Source: Adineta vaga
Lineage: Eukaryota; Rotifera
Assembly (NCBI GenBank): GCA_021613535.1
Contig: CP075495.1
Coordinates: 11,966,001 to 12,030,000 of the forward strand
Direction: 5' to 3'
DNA length: 64,000 nt
The first letter of the stretch is position 1. Every line of letters starts with the position of its first letter. The notes beneath the pieces were generated by a model. It did no database searches, had not been told where the DNA came from, and was given only the letters and a program-made list of their open reading frames with translations. The position numbers were made by a program, and so were the translations under genes. Shown here one piece after another: positions 28,845 to 42,100 of this stretch.

Positions 28845-29893
28845 GAACAAGAAACTTTGCAATATATCTGTCAATGATCATCGTTTTTCTTTTTTGCACT
28901 ATGCTGCATGTTATCATTGACTCTATATCACATTTGAGACGTTAAAAAAAAACTCACACACACGCAATATTATTTGCATGCATAAAATTTCTTTGAAACA
29001 ATTGTCTATTTACTTACATATTTGTTATAGGGATATCGAACCGAATGGTTCCTCTTAATCATATTTATATTTACATACATATTCAAATGGGAATCTTTTC
29101 TTCTTTTTTTACTAACAGTATTTTATCAACATTTTTCTTTTCTTGTTAATTGTATTTCTATTGTATAAAAGAAAAAGAAACTAAAAGAATCTCGTACATT
29201 TTCTATTTTAAAGGTCAACATTCTTTTATATGATATCATCTTTTACTTTGCCTTAACATAGGAAAAAAATCATCTTACGACATGAGAAAATAATTTTTCG
29301 TTGAATACAAAGGATTAAAACAAGAGCAAACCTCGAAAATACTTGTCAATGAACAAAAACAACTCAACTTCTGAATAAGCTTCTTAAGAAAAAAACAAAA
29401 ACTCCTCGAATAAAAGAATTCTTAATATTCCAATTTTCAATAGGAAAAAGAAACACATATTCTTTTAATTATTTTCTATATAGACAACATTGCCAACATG
29501 TTTTTTTCTTTATTATTCATCTGGATGGTGATAAGCAAGGATTTTATTCATGAATGAATGAATCAATCATTAATATTTATATTTACTAATAGAATCGATA
29601 GGATAGTAACATATCAATTTAAAATTGAATAGAAGCAAAAAATAACTAAAACGAGACCTGTTGAATTCATATGTTTATTAAACAGACGTTAGCAATCAAA
29701 ATAGTCTTTAAAGTATGTGAAAAGGATAAATATGCTGAAAAGACATATGAAGATGTTAAACGTACACCGTCCGTCTTGTTCTTTGTGACTTCATTCTATT
29801 CAAGTAGAATTTGACATAAAATCAAAAAAAAAACGCAGAAAAAAATGTCTTTTTTTTAAAATAATGTTTCATCTATGATGTTGATTTTTCTTC
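28845..29893. other. Convergent 3' spacer
   Basis: AT-rich DNA between the dihydropyrimidinase (+) and neuropeptide (-) genes, with a short CA-rich run near 28954. No ORF, repeat or RNA structure recognised. Confidence 0.5.
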
Positions 29894-30951
29894 TCATGAC
29901 ATATTTTGTTGTGCAGGTACGTCATCATTGGATGTACGTTGTGCCAAATATTGTTCAATAACTAAACAATTCAATGAATATATTTATGCAAAATGTTTAA
30001 CTATGATCAGAAATCTTCTCTTACATTCGTTGTCAATTGGATATCGAGGATAATCATATTTATTAAAACGTCCTTGTTGATAGAGTTCTCGAAGAAGATG
30101 ATTGTAGAATTCATCACTATCACTTTCACCTCGTTTTCCCCAAGCTGATGACATACGTTTGCCCCACGCCGATGACATACGTTTACCCCACGCACTACTC
30201 ATACTAAAACAAAACAAAACAAATTAAATAATCAGAAACAAGGCTAAAGTTCCTTATTTAAGATATTCAACAAGGCAATACATTTCTCTTTTGCTGGAAA
30301 AAATACTTTTAAATACATTACTAATGACATTGACTTCCGTTTGTCAATATTTTCATCAAACAAATATAAAGTGAATATATATTTATTTTAAATTATCGAT
30401 TGTAAGACAGAAAGAATTTGTATTTTTTTGAAAAAAAAGTTTTTAGAGAACATAATTCTTCCTGACAAGAATTTTACCTTTTAAAAAAGGGAATGGAAAA
30501 TGTGACATGATTTATGAGTCAAGAGACTAATTTAGTATTCATCAACTGATTGTTCGATGTCCTGTGAAAAGAGTTTGTTTCCCACAAGTCTTTGAACTTA
30601 GAATAGATAATATCTTATCCTTTTCCAAACTGACATTCTCCAAAACAAACAGATTCAATTACTGTGATAAAATAGAGACGATAGGAGAATTTGGTAGGTC
30701 TATATGATATACTTGGATTTGAATATAGAAAGAAAAAGGAACAATATGGCTATCATATTATTAATCGGAAATACTGTGCGACAATGTATGAAAAGGAACT
30801 AAAACATGCACGTAGGTGGGCTTTTCAGTTCAATCTAGACTCACCGTTTGAGATTGTTATTGTCCGAAAGACTTTGCGTGAGTGTAGGTTGACTAAAGAT
30901 TGTCTGTATCAAGACCAATAATATGGCAACTAAGATGATGTATATCTTCAT
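29894..30951 (-). CDS. Neuropeptide precursor, MSSAW-amide
   Basis: Secreted peptide precursor. Exons 30845-30951, 30025-30203, 29894-29961; phases 2, 1 and 0 close exactly, giving 117 aa. Seen: a signal peptide at residues 1-22 (KIYIILVAILLVLIQTIFS), a short spacer ending NNNLKR, then MSSAWGKR three times in tandem with no spacers. After these come an acidic linker (GESDSDEF) and a C-terminal region without further dibasic-Gly sites. Each repeat is bounded by KR, and Gly before KR is the classic amidation donor. Convertase cleavage, trimming and PAM amidation would yield three copies of Met-Ser-Ser-Ala-Trp-amide. The Trp-amide end recalls myoinhibitory/allatostatin-B and cnidarian GLWamide peptides, but the length and sequence match neither. 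A separate + strand ORF at 30691-30921 is its shadow. Confidence 0.85.
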
Positions 30952-32388
30952 GTTAGTAATTGACAAGGTAAAAGAAATAAAAATGAAGATGAAAAGATTA
31001 GGAATACCGATGAATCTAAAACAAGTTTATAATGATCTATTTATAGATGAATAAATCCAAAGAGAAGAAAAACAATCAAGCTCGATCCCTCAGTTTTAGT
31101 CTACATGAAATGTTTTAATGACGTCAAAGTTAGATAATAGATAATAGATTAAAGTTTTTATTTTTATTTTTGAAAATCTCATAAGACTAAGTATCAACGG
31201 CAGATATTAAGAAGCGGATGTGTCGATGTGCGTGCATAAAAGGTGAATGAATAGCATTAAAAGAAAGAGAGAGAGAAGAGTGGGAGAAATAGACAGTCTC
31301 GAGATTTCTCTTAGTTTCTGCTACTTGTTTTCTCTCTATCGCTCTCTCTCTTCTTCTTCTTCTTCTTCTTCTTCTTCTTCTTCTTCTTTTCTTCGTTTCT
31401 ATCAATCTCTGTTTGTTAATAGCGTTGTTTCGCTGATCAGTAGAAAGCAATTGTGTTGATTTGCTACTTTAATATTTCAAACGATTATGTTCGAAATTTT
31501 GTTTTTTAATTAGAAAAAAAACTCGAACTAAACTCTCATTAATATTGTGAGAGTCTTCAAAATAGCCAAATATCAAAAACACTCCTACGCTTCCTCGATA
31601 GATAATATTATAAAATCGCTTGAATTTTCACATGTTTTCATTACACTTATTATTATTTATCAGTCTATCTTGAACAAAAAGAAAAACAAGGATGTTATTA
31701 TTAGACATCAGAGTTGTTTCGAAAGAGAAAAAAGTAGCTTCTAATGACTTATTTTTCTGTTGGAGTTAGAAAATATCTCTTTTGTTAAAGATAAGCTCTG
31801 TTTCACCTTGTAGATATAGTAGAATAGAATTAGATCAAACCATTTGTATATATTATTATTACAACGAACAAAAAGTACTCCATTCGATTCTAATCAATTG
31901 ATGAGATATACAGTCTCTTATCTTCTGAACAGAATCAATAATTTTTCCATCTGTTAATCAAAATGAATCATAGATGACATATTACGACATTTGTAATATA
32001 CACATCATTGTTCGAAATAATTCTCAATTTGTCCATTCACTTCAGAGAAAAAGAAAACAACATTTGTTTTGTTGTTTCTTAATCAGCATTTCGAATAGAT
32101 CATCCGTTGTTAATATTCCAATTATGTGCTAATTAAAAGAATTTTAACGATTCTGATTTTTGTTTCTGTTGATCTACTTCTTACGCTTCAATGTATGCAT
32201 ACATATCTGCTTAACGAATACTTCATTAAATACAAAAGACAGATGCTTTTTCTGCATATCCAATCGAGCGCCAATTCTTTTAAAAAAAAAAGGAAAAAAG
32301 AAAAAGATTTCTTACATTATTATTTAGCGTTTTTGTTTTTTCAAAATAAAAAAGAAAGATTGCAAAAAACCTTTTTATATCGAATCTT
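30952..32388. other. Upstream region of neuropeptide gene; microsatellite
   Basis: Includes a (CTT)n tract of about 12 units at 31350-31387. ORFs over it encode Ser or Arg homopolymers and are rejected. No exon recognised; promoters of the neuropeptide gene (-) and the ubiquitin-like gene (+) should lie here. Confidence 0.5.
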
Positions 32389-32652
32389 ATGTCGACATCA
32401 TATCCTAATAATACACAAGCAACGATTGTTTATGTTTCTTATGAAGGTTGTTGTTATGAAGTACGAATACGTAGTGATAGTGATGCACGAATACTTGATA
32501 TACTTTATGGTTTACAACGTGCACTTTGTATTCCACAATATGAAATGATGTTATGTTATGCTCAACAACGAATTGATTGTCATCAATTTTGTACACTTCG
32601 TTCTCTTGGAATACCTGAAGGTTCTACACTTTATTTATATCGATGTTTATGA
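32389..32652 (+). CDS. Small ubiquitin-like-fold protein, uncharacterised
   Basis: Single-exon ORF of 87 codons. The pattern of alternating hydrophobic residues fits a beta-grasp fold: strand (ATIVYVSYEG), strand (YEVRIRS), helix (ARILDILYGLQRALCI), strand (YEMMLCYAQQRID), then LRSLGIPEGSTLYLY. That end resembles the TL-x-x-YNI-x-x-x-S-T-L-x-L region of ubiquitin. There is no C-terminal Gly-Gly; it ends RCL. It is Cys-rich (seven Cys). It could be a UBL domain protein or a RA/UBX-like module. The function is unknown. Confidence 0.55.
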   Translation: MSTSYPNNTQATIVYVSYEGCCYEVRIRSDSDARILDILYGLQRALCIPQYEMMLCYAQQRIDCHQFCTLRSLGIPEGSTLYLYRCL

Positions 32653-32760
32653 AAAGAAGAAAGATTGGTTCCAATAGTTCAAGACATTTTCTTGATGTTA
32701 AATTATTTGTTTTCTTTTAATAGTTGTTTTAAGAAACGAAGAAAAAATAAGAATTTTAAT

Positions 32761-32786
32761 AGTAGTAGTAGTAGTAGTAGTAGTAG
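32761..32786. repeat. (AGT)n microsatellite
   Basis: About 9 AGT units in the 3' flank of the ubiquitin-like gene, followed by (CAT)n/(TAT)n at 32939-32970. The ORFs across it on both strands are homopolymeric and rejected. Confidence 0.85.
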
Positions 32787-33103
32787 AAGAAGCAGAAGAA
32801 AAAAGAAGAACATACAACAAACAACAGCAATAATAGTAATATTCAATCATGAAAAAAAAGAAAGAAAGAAAAAAAAGAAAATGATTAATGATCAAGTTTC
32901 TACATTTTTAAACGTTGAATGATATAGAAGAAAAAGATCATCATCATCATCATTATTATTATTATCATTCGCTTTTTTTGTTTTTTGTTTTCAATAGACA
33001 CATACACATACATAGACAACCATGATTAAGTTAATAATAAAGGTAAAATGTCTAACTCTCTATGTACACATAAAATAACGATCGTTTTTGTTTATCATCG
33101 TCT

Positions 33104-36100
33104 TTAGATTTTATTCGTATTTCCATTGGAAGTAGATGATTTTTCTAAATTACTTGTTTGTTGTTGAGCTTTGGAAATGTAAACATTCAAAAGTTTGAGC
33201 TAAAAGATATAACAAAAGAAATTTTTTTAAAGAATCAATAAAGAATAAACAATGTTGATGTCAACGTTCATAGTATTACTCAGAACTGAATTGAATATAT
33301 TTTTTTCCATATAATTTCAACATGACTTTGTAATTCAGTCACGATCGAGCGAAAAAAAGGTCCATGACATATAAGTCATATTGTGATTAACTTTAAACTA
33401 ATTCTCATTCATTTTTGTTTTTGAAAGTACTTTGATAGAAAATCAAATAATCAGACAAAGAGTATAAAAATGAAGCGAGCAGCAGCACAATGAACCAATG
33501 CATCAAATCTCAAATTTTATCTTACCAAAACTTCTTTAGAAAAGCGAGACTAGATGAAAAGAAATCTCAAAATTTTCTTCTGACTAAACTTCAACAAACT
33601 CGATCCATTTTTTTTCAACAATAATCTATTTACCTTGCTTGCACTTAGTTTATGTAAATGAGTACGAAGACTATCACCAACAACCAAATAAATTGAAACC
33701 AAACAGAACACTGCTGCTTTACGTACACTTGATGTTTCACTATCCCATGACTAAAAACAAATAAGAAATAGTTTCTGTTTTCTTTCTGTAAAAAGCAATT
33801 CAATGAATATTATAGCATTGGTCATGATGTATGTTTTCCATGCGATAAATTTCAAGATGAAAAAAAAACAAGAAAGCGATAGTGTTAGAAGAAGAAAAAA
33901 ATATCACCAATCCTTACGCCGTTTCCACTGATGAGATTTTGGGAATGAAAATCCCATGCCTTGTTATATTTTAGTTGAAGATTTGAGATACATTTACTTA
34001 TTTTTACAAACAATAACTTACTGTTAAAAGTGATGGAATCATTTCAGGCATAAGTTCTGTACAGATATCTTTATTCATGAATTCAATTGTTTTTTGTAAC
34101 ATTGCAATTGCTGATTGATTCATGGGATATTTGCCTTGTTCAATAATTGGTTTAAGTACTCGAACTGTGTTTTCAGCGGAAAGATATTCAGCCGCTGCGT
34201 GAGCTGCTTGTTCAGCTGAACGAGTGATCTAAAACATAGCGAAAGAATATAAATTCTTGAAAAACAAACCACTTTTCGAAACTTACTTCACTTTCTGTAT
34301 CACTTTGTGCTTTTAATATTCGAAAAATTGTTAATTCAATGTAATTTTTAAATAAATTTGAATGATGTGTTAATAATTCTCGTATAATACGTAAACTATA
34401 AACTTTATATAAGATGTCATCATGTTCATTGTCAAGTATGTGTGTTAAAATATTTAATGTTTTACTAAATGCTAAATTCCATGTTTCTGTATCGTTTAAT
34501 TTCGAAAATTTTAAGATACAACGTAATGCATGTTGACGTTGTTCTTTGCCTAATGATTGTTGATTAGCCGTATTTAATGCAACATCAATTGCAGCTGGTC
34601 GATCAGCAGCATCAAGAATACTCTATGAAATATTAATAAGAAAATGTTCATTTTTGATAAATCTAGAAGAAAAGATATGAAACATACATCTGACGCTTCG
34701 GTTGCATTGCTTTGTGATTGATTCGAACGATATGCTTGTGGTGTATAATGTCGAGTTGAATTTGAGCGTAAATCTAAATAATTTATATAGAAATTTAATT
34801 AAATATGGAAATTATATCGTACCTTGATGTATAGTTTCTTTAAGAGACTGTGGATTTGATAATAATAAATCATCTTGTCGATGATGAATATTTAATGCTT
34901 GCATATTTTCCATTAAAATACGCATGTCTGATGAATAGGATGGTGTTTGAAGATCAGAATGAATCGAACTTGTTAATGACGATGTTAAACCACTACTATT
35001 TGACCGTTGAAGAAAATCAAATCTGAACAAAAGTATTAGTAGATCAAGATAAATTCGATCATTATCCATACTTAGAATCAAGTTGAGAATGTACAGAAGA
35101 TTGCATGTCATTTGCTGGTCGAAGAATTTTTGCAGCAGCATCCTAGAACATTTTTATTCAATTGATATGAACAAGATCAAATCATATGATTCAATTTCAC
35201 AAAACAATCGTCAAATACGAATAATCAACATTCTGTGAATATAAACTCACTTGATACGTTTGTGGTAAAGCCGTAAGCATTAATGTAAATTCTGGTCGAT
35301 TCAAATTATAAAGTGCAAGTATAACACTTTGTGCAGCCTAAATAGAGATTGTGTAGTTTTTCAACATAATTATCCAATTGCATTTACCTTTCTCATTTCG
35401 ATACTTTTTGGTTCACTTGACCAATTAATAATTTTTGATAAAGCAATACGAATATCAGCATTATTAGCAATATCTACTGGTTCCATATGTTGAATAATTT
35501 GTTGTAAATATCTTAGAAGTGTTTCTTTTGCTTTAATACCAGGTGCTGAGGAATTATCATTGATAAAACGGATAAGAACAGTAAATTGTGCATGAACATC
35601 AAATGATGTATTGACAATTGTTAGACATGTTTTTAATTTTTTATAAACAGAATCAAGTAAATCAGGTGCACCCAAACGAATTAATAAACGTGTTAATAAT
35701 GTATAAAGCCATTCGTTCAATTCACGTTTATGAGCTGTTATAAATTCAGGTAAAACATCAAGAAATGCAGTAAATACTTGTGAATGCGGATCATAAAAAC
35801 GTTTTGTTAATAATTCAGTAATCCGTTTTAATTCATGAGCACTGAACAGTAAAATAAACATATTATTTAATTAAAAAATGAAATCATCAGTGAAGACATT
35901 TTCCTTACCTAAATACACGACCTGATCGAATCATATGATATAAACTAGCAAGACTTTCTTTTCGTTCAGTCCATTCGTTACTTTGCATTCGACGTAATAT
36001 ATCTGCTACATCCTAATTACAGAAAAAAAGTAAGACACGTCTTAAAATTGAATTTATTTATGAAAAAAACGTATACTTCAAGTGATCTTTCTGAACATAT

Positions 36101-39100
36101 ACTAGATGTTTCTGATGCATCATCACCACTATCAGCACCCCATGCACCATTGCCACGACGTACATGATCACCATAATCATTTCCTGGTGCTCGATATCCG
36201 TAGGGTCCTTATAAAAAAGAACAAATTTAAATTTAAATTCCAAACAATGTAAATCGAATCAATAGGTTAAAGTTCTACTAATTGAATCAAACAAACAGAT
36301 ATACAAAGAAAAATGATCTACGATGTTAACATACGAATATACATATATAGATACATCTACAAAACTTACGTCCATATCGACGTCTATTTCCACCACCACT
36401 AGTAGTCACCGCTGAAAATATGTGTTTTTTTTGTTTATCTCTTTGTTTTGAAAATTTACTTATTGAAAAGAAAAATAAAGGTGGAAAACGTTGATTTACG
36501 TACGTGTTCGTCCTGGACTTGATTCTCGACTTGATATCCTTGACCCACCACTTGAACCAATTGGTATTCGTGAACGTGTATTCGTTGGTGTACGTAATAC
36601 AGATGATAAATAATGAGATGATTTCAGGGAATTTGGTGATGTTGAACGACTACCTGGTTGAGATTGAGAAACCGTATGATTTGGACGAGGATTGACTGTA
36701 GATGTTTTTGCACTATTTGTTGTAGCTGCAGATTGAGCAAGAAAACGTGGTCGACCTAAATTATTTATTCGCTTCTTTTTCTTATCATTTCAAACATACG
36801 AATATACATACCGGTTGTTGATTGAATATTAGGCGTTGCTAAGTCTAAAATTAGAAGAATAAAATTTAAAATAATCAAAAGAGAATTTTTTTTAGCTTGT
36901 TTTTCTCAAATGCTTATTAAATATTTTTAAATATCAATCTGATATTTTACAATTATCATGCAGTTATGAGTTCTTATCTATTATTTATGAATAAGGTCAT
37001 GAACTATACCCTCAAGGTGTTCATTGAACTTCAAGTGTATGAACCTTGAAATGATTGTTCAATATTCACATTACTAAAGAAAAAGACGACCTCTCTTAAG
37101 AAACTAATCAATGTTCATGAATGTATTAAAGTTGATCGAATGACTCCCACATCAAATCTTGCTCGTCTTATAAATTTGCGAAATAAAGTCTTACTTGCTA
37201 AATTATTTTTTCTTCGTAATGCAAGTTCATTAGCACTGGACGATCGTGCTAGAGCACCTGGTGATTGTTGTTTATCTTTAAAGAGAAAATAAATAAAAGA
37301 ACATTCATTTTTCAAAAAGGAAATCTTTGAAGATGTTACATACCATGAATTAATGCTCGAGCTTGTCGAGGTGTAGCACTGAAATGAATAGGATATTTTA
37401 ATAGAAACAAATGAAACCAAACCAAAAAAATAATATCTTACTCTTTTATAGTACGTAATTTCGAAGTGCCTGCACTTGCTAATGAATGTGTACTCGATGA
37501 ATTACTCATTTCACCCTAATTTATTGATAAATAGGAAAAAAACAAAAAATCTATTAAAAAAAGAGCCTTCTCCCCTGGAAATATTTAACTAACCAATAAA
37601 GTTTTCTTTTTCGAAGCATCAAGTGAGGCAAGCAAAACGTCTGCTAATAAAGGAAAATGGTCACGAAAATGTCCAAATGCTTTTCTCGCATGTGATCGAG
37701 CGTCAGCATCAGCATCTGATAGACCTTTTTTTATTGCATTATGTATTAATTGACCATGTTTATCCAAATAAACAACATCCCATTGTGAAAGCATGGTAAC
37801 CAATAATTCATATGTATGTCTAATTAAAATTAAGATTAGAAGAAAAGAAAGAAATAGTGTTGAGAATAAACATTCTATTTTTCAAACCTTCGAATTTCTT
37901 TCGATTTCGATTCAACACCAGCTAATATCAATGGAATGATTTTACTTGCTTGTGTATTATTTATTATAAAACGCACGCCAACAACACCACTTGTTGAAAT
38001 GATTTTTGCACTATTTTGTATTAAATTGACCATAGCTGGTAGAACACCTTCTGCTGTACGTTCGAAACGATTGGTTAATCGTACAGACATATATGCTAAT
38101 GTAATACAAGCTTCACGAACAATCTGTGAGCGTAAATCTTTGACAGTTGCAATCAATGGTAAATCAAGTTGACGAAGGTGACGAAAAAAGTCATCATATT
38201 GATCACCACCACCGGCTATAATTGAACGTAATCGTCGTAGCTAAATATATGAACAAAGAAAAATGGAATAAGTCAAATAAATGTTCAAGATAAAATGTTA
38301 ATTTCTTTTTTCTCTCTTACAGCTTCGACACGTTTTTCCCAATCATTATTGGTATCAGCAAGTGTATCACGAATAATGGTTAATTGATTTTCAACATCTT
38401 TTCCTGATGATAACTAAATAAAAGAATTTCAAGAAGAAATTTCGAATTTTTGATTAGTTTACTGTTATTGGATGAGATGCATTGAACGCTTCTTCAAAAA
38501 TGGCTTCATCAACGGCACCGTTGGCAGCAGCTAAAGAAAACGAGAAAAAAAGTTTGTTTCTATTGATTATTTCTTTTATTCTACGTAATACAGTACGATT
38601 TAGTTTACGATTCATGATCAAATCTTACGTCATCAACAGCAGAGAGAGAGAGAGAGAGAGATATGTGTGTGTATGCACATAAAATGAATAATGTGACTTA
38701 GTGAAACAATAACACATACATATATACTTGTATATATATATTTCAGCGAATGCAAAAGAATAAAAAGAAAAGGAAGAAGAACGACTGGTGCAGATATATA
38801 TATATATACATATATGACAAGACAACATCAGTTGAGATTGATTAATGATGATATACGAGAGGTGACACAATACAACAAAGGATATGATACCTCCGGTTAA
38901 TATTGTAGATGAATGAGGACGGGGTATACCCGATGAAGAGCGTGAACGACGATTCGTAGAAGAAGAAGTAGAACCTGTATCTATATTCATTTCTACATTT
39001 TGTTTTGCTTATGATTTATAAAAATTTAATTATTTTAAAATTTGGTCTATTTACCTGCAGAAACTGGAGTAGTATTGGGTGTAGGAATTCCTGGTCCTGG

Positions 39101-42100
39101 ACGTGATCGAGATGTTGGACCATTGTCGTGTTGTAATCGGGATTTGACATTCGAAGTTGGTGGTTTTGGACGAGCTAAAAATAGATTCATTTAAGATATG
39201 AAATATCAGACAAATAATATATTCACTACGGACGAGTATTGAATCAAAAAGAAAAAAAAGAAAAGAATCTTACGAGGTTTACTTGCCAAAAATACAACAT
39301 TTGTAGTCGGCATCATCTGTAAATGTGATGCACACTCCTTTTCATCTGTTTTTTTCATTCTTTATGATCATGTATATGAAGTTTGAATATCAATGAAAAC
39401 TATACATACATCATCATCTTTTTATCGTTTGTCATCACTTCGAATTGTTAAAAACTTTCAAACATATAAACTCAAGCATATATGAAAAAGAGAAGGAGAG
39501 GAAAAACGATCAATTGATAAGTTCAATAAACCGATTACTACACGATATGATTGAAAAAGAAACGATCAGGAAAGAGAAGAAGTAGGATAGATGAAGATTG
39601 ACCAGTCGGTATATGGATTGAAAGGAATAACTCACAAAGTATATACATTAAATATATGAAAATTATACCACGTTTGAAAGCTTTTGACTGATCGGTTCAT
39701 TAAAATTATAATTAACAACAACCATTGACACATATTCTGTTATTGTAAAGAACAAAAATGGTTATTTTCAATTGAAATTATTCGCAAATTTATCATTTGA
39801 ACGAAAGGACATCAAAAGATAATTTCTATTAGAGATTTATATGCATATTGAAATGAAAGCGAATAAATTCAGTATGCTTTTTATAAACACGAAATAAAAA
39901 GGAAGAGATCGAATAAATGTACTCACAATAGTTCAATAAGTGAATGCGAAGAAATGAATGAGACCTTGAATATGTATATAGTATTTACCTGGTAACGATT
40001 TTCTCGCGTAACTTAACCGTTGAAATCCAGTCGTCATCAATGGATGTACCACATCATTCTCATCTTCAGTTAATGCTGGTAATTGAAATTGAGTTGATGA
40101 TGGACCAAGAAACTGTTCCATTAAGGACGGATCCATAATATTTTTAATTTAGTAATTCGTATCGTATACAATCAGAAAAAAAAGAAGGCTTCGCGACGAT
40201 CAAGTACGATGGTGTCGGATTGTAATAAGGTAGTTAGTTAAATACACACACGTATATATATGTATATATGTCCCTCACACACTTATATACACTCGCCTTT
40301 TTTTCCTATACAGGGTTTTTTGTCACTTAGATATACCTAGTCACGATCAACTTATCTTTCATTTATATCTTACGTCGTGTGATGAACACACATATACATA
40401 TACATATACACCTTACACTTTTCGATGAAGCTGATGACTGAGTTAATACAATGCAAATATGATCTTCCATTTCGATTAACGGTCAGCAGTAGTAAAAGAT
40501 GTTGGTGACAAAAAAAAAGAAGAGAAAGAAGAAAAGCAAATCAACGATCGTAGTCAGCCAGGTCACCTCTATTCACACTACTATTCAAATTGATCGAACA
40601 TCACTTGACGCACTTATTACGTATATTTTCTCTCTTTCGCTCTTTTTTTCTTTGTCTCATACCCATAAGGTGTTTGAACGAAGAAAAAAATCGAAGAAAG
40701 ACATCGACGACGAATTTCTTTCTGTACAAAGAAGGGATATATGTATATATAAATATGAATATATATACACACACACACGTGCAAATTTAGATGAACAATA
40801 AAATATAAATGCCTTGCTAGATACATATTTATGGTATCTCTAATACATAATCTTATTGAACTTTTTCTTTTTCTTCTTACCATTAGTTGTGGAAGATGCA
40901 GCGTTACCATCTGTTGTGTCAGTCATTTTAGCAATCATTCGTCCACTAGCAACAACGTCATCAAATTTATCGTAAAGTTGTTTTAATCTTAAATAATAAC
41001 AAATAATTTTACGAGAATAATAACAAACGAAAAAAATGTGTAATTATTTACTTCGCCTCTGGTATGTCTCGTTTAGCTATATCACCTCGAACTTTTTCAC
41101 CCACATGACGATAGATTTCGACAAGTGTATCGATTGCTTGTTGACGAACCTAAATGAATACAAAATGTCTATAGTAAAAAGAACCACACACACACATATT
41201 ATCAAAAGAAAGACATACAGTGCCGTTAGAATCAGAAACAAGTTTACAAATCAATGGAACAAGTTTATTTAATTGAATTGTTGATGTACCAAACCTAGAG
41301 AATAGAAATTCGTTTGATTTATCATAATTACAATCTATTAATTAAATGAAAGAGAGAAAAAAAGAAAAAAAAGAAAACATAGGCTCTAATTGTGTATATT
41401 ATTTTCACATACCTCTCATTAATAATCTGCGTTGAATAAGTTCGCTTCATTACGACTAGACAAGATAGTAACAACGAAAAGATTCTAATCCTTTCTTTCT
41501 TCTTTGTCTATTGACTACTATTAACAATAAATAGAAATCACCTGCTTATATATAGATTGACTAACAGTCGTCAATACGCATAGACACAAATAAAACGTAA
41601 AGAATAGATCTATAATCCGTTCGATGACAATAACAACAGCAACACTCGTTTAGACAAAATGGATAGTGGTGATGGTGATGGTGATGGTGATGGTGATCGT
41701 TAGCGAGAGAGATATGTCATTCTTTTCTTGCGTAATATACTCAAACGATCAATACATACATCCCTATCTCTTTGTATGATATGTATACATATATATATGT
41801 ATGAATGTGCATGTAGAATGGAAGTTACATCTTCGTGCTCGAACGAACAAGAAAGAAGCAAGGTATCCTATAGTTACGATATAATACTTAGATCAATGGA
41901 GAGGGATACTATCAATGAATAAATGATCCATTAATCGTACGGATTTGTTCATGAAGAAAACGTGTCTACTGTGGACTAATCGATATTATTCTTCTTTTTT
42001 ATGTCATATATGGAGGAAAATTTATTTATCCATAGTCTTATGACGATATCAATGGACTTACTCTGTGATTGAAGGATATTTAGTTGTAAATATCTTTGAT

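Noticed and set aside
30691-30921. 76-codon + strand ORF
   Set aside because: It is the antisense shadow of the neuropeptide signal-peptide exon (30845-30951), which has a consistent phase and a signal sequence.
31187-31459. Arg-rich and Ser-rich ORFs on opposite strands
   Set aside because: Both are translations of the (CTT)n microsatellite.
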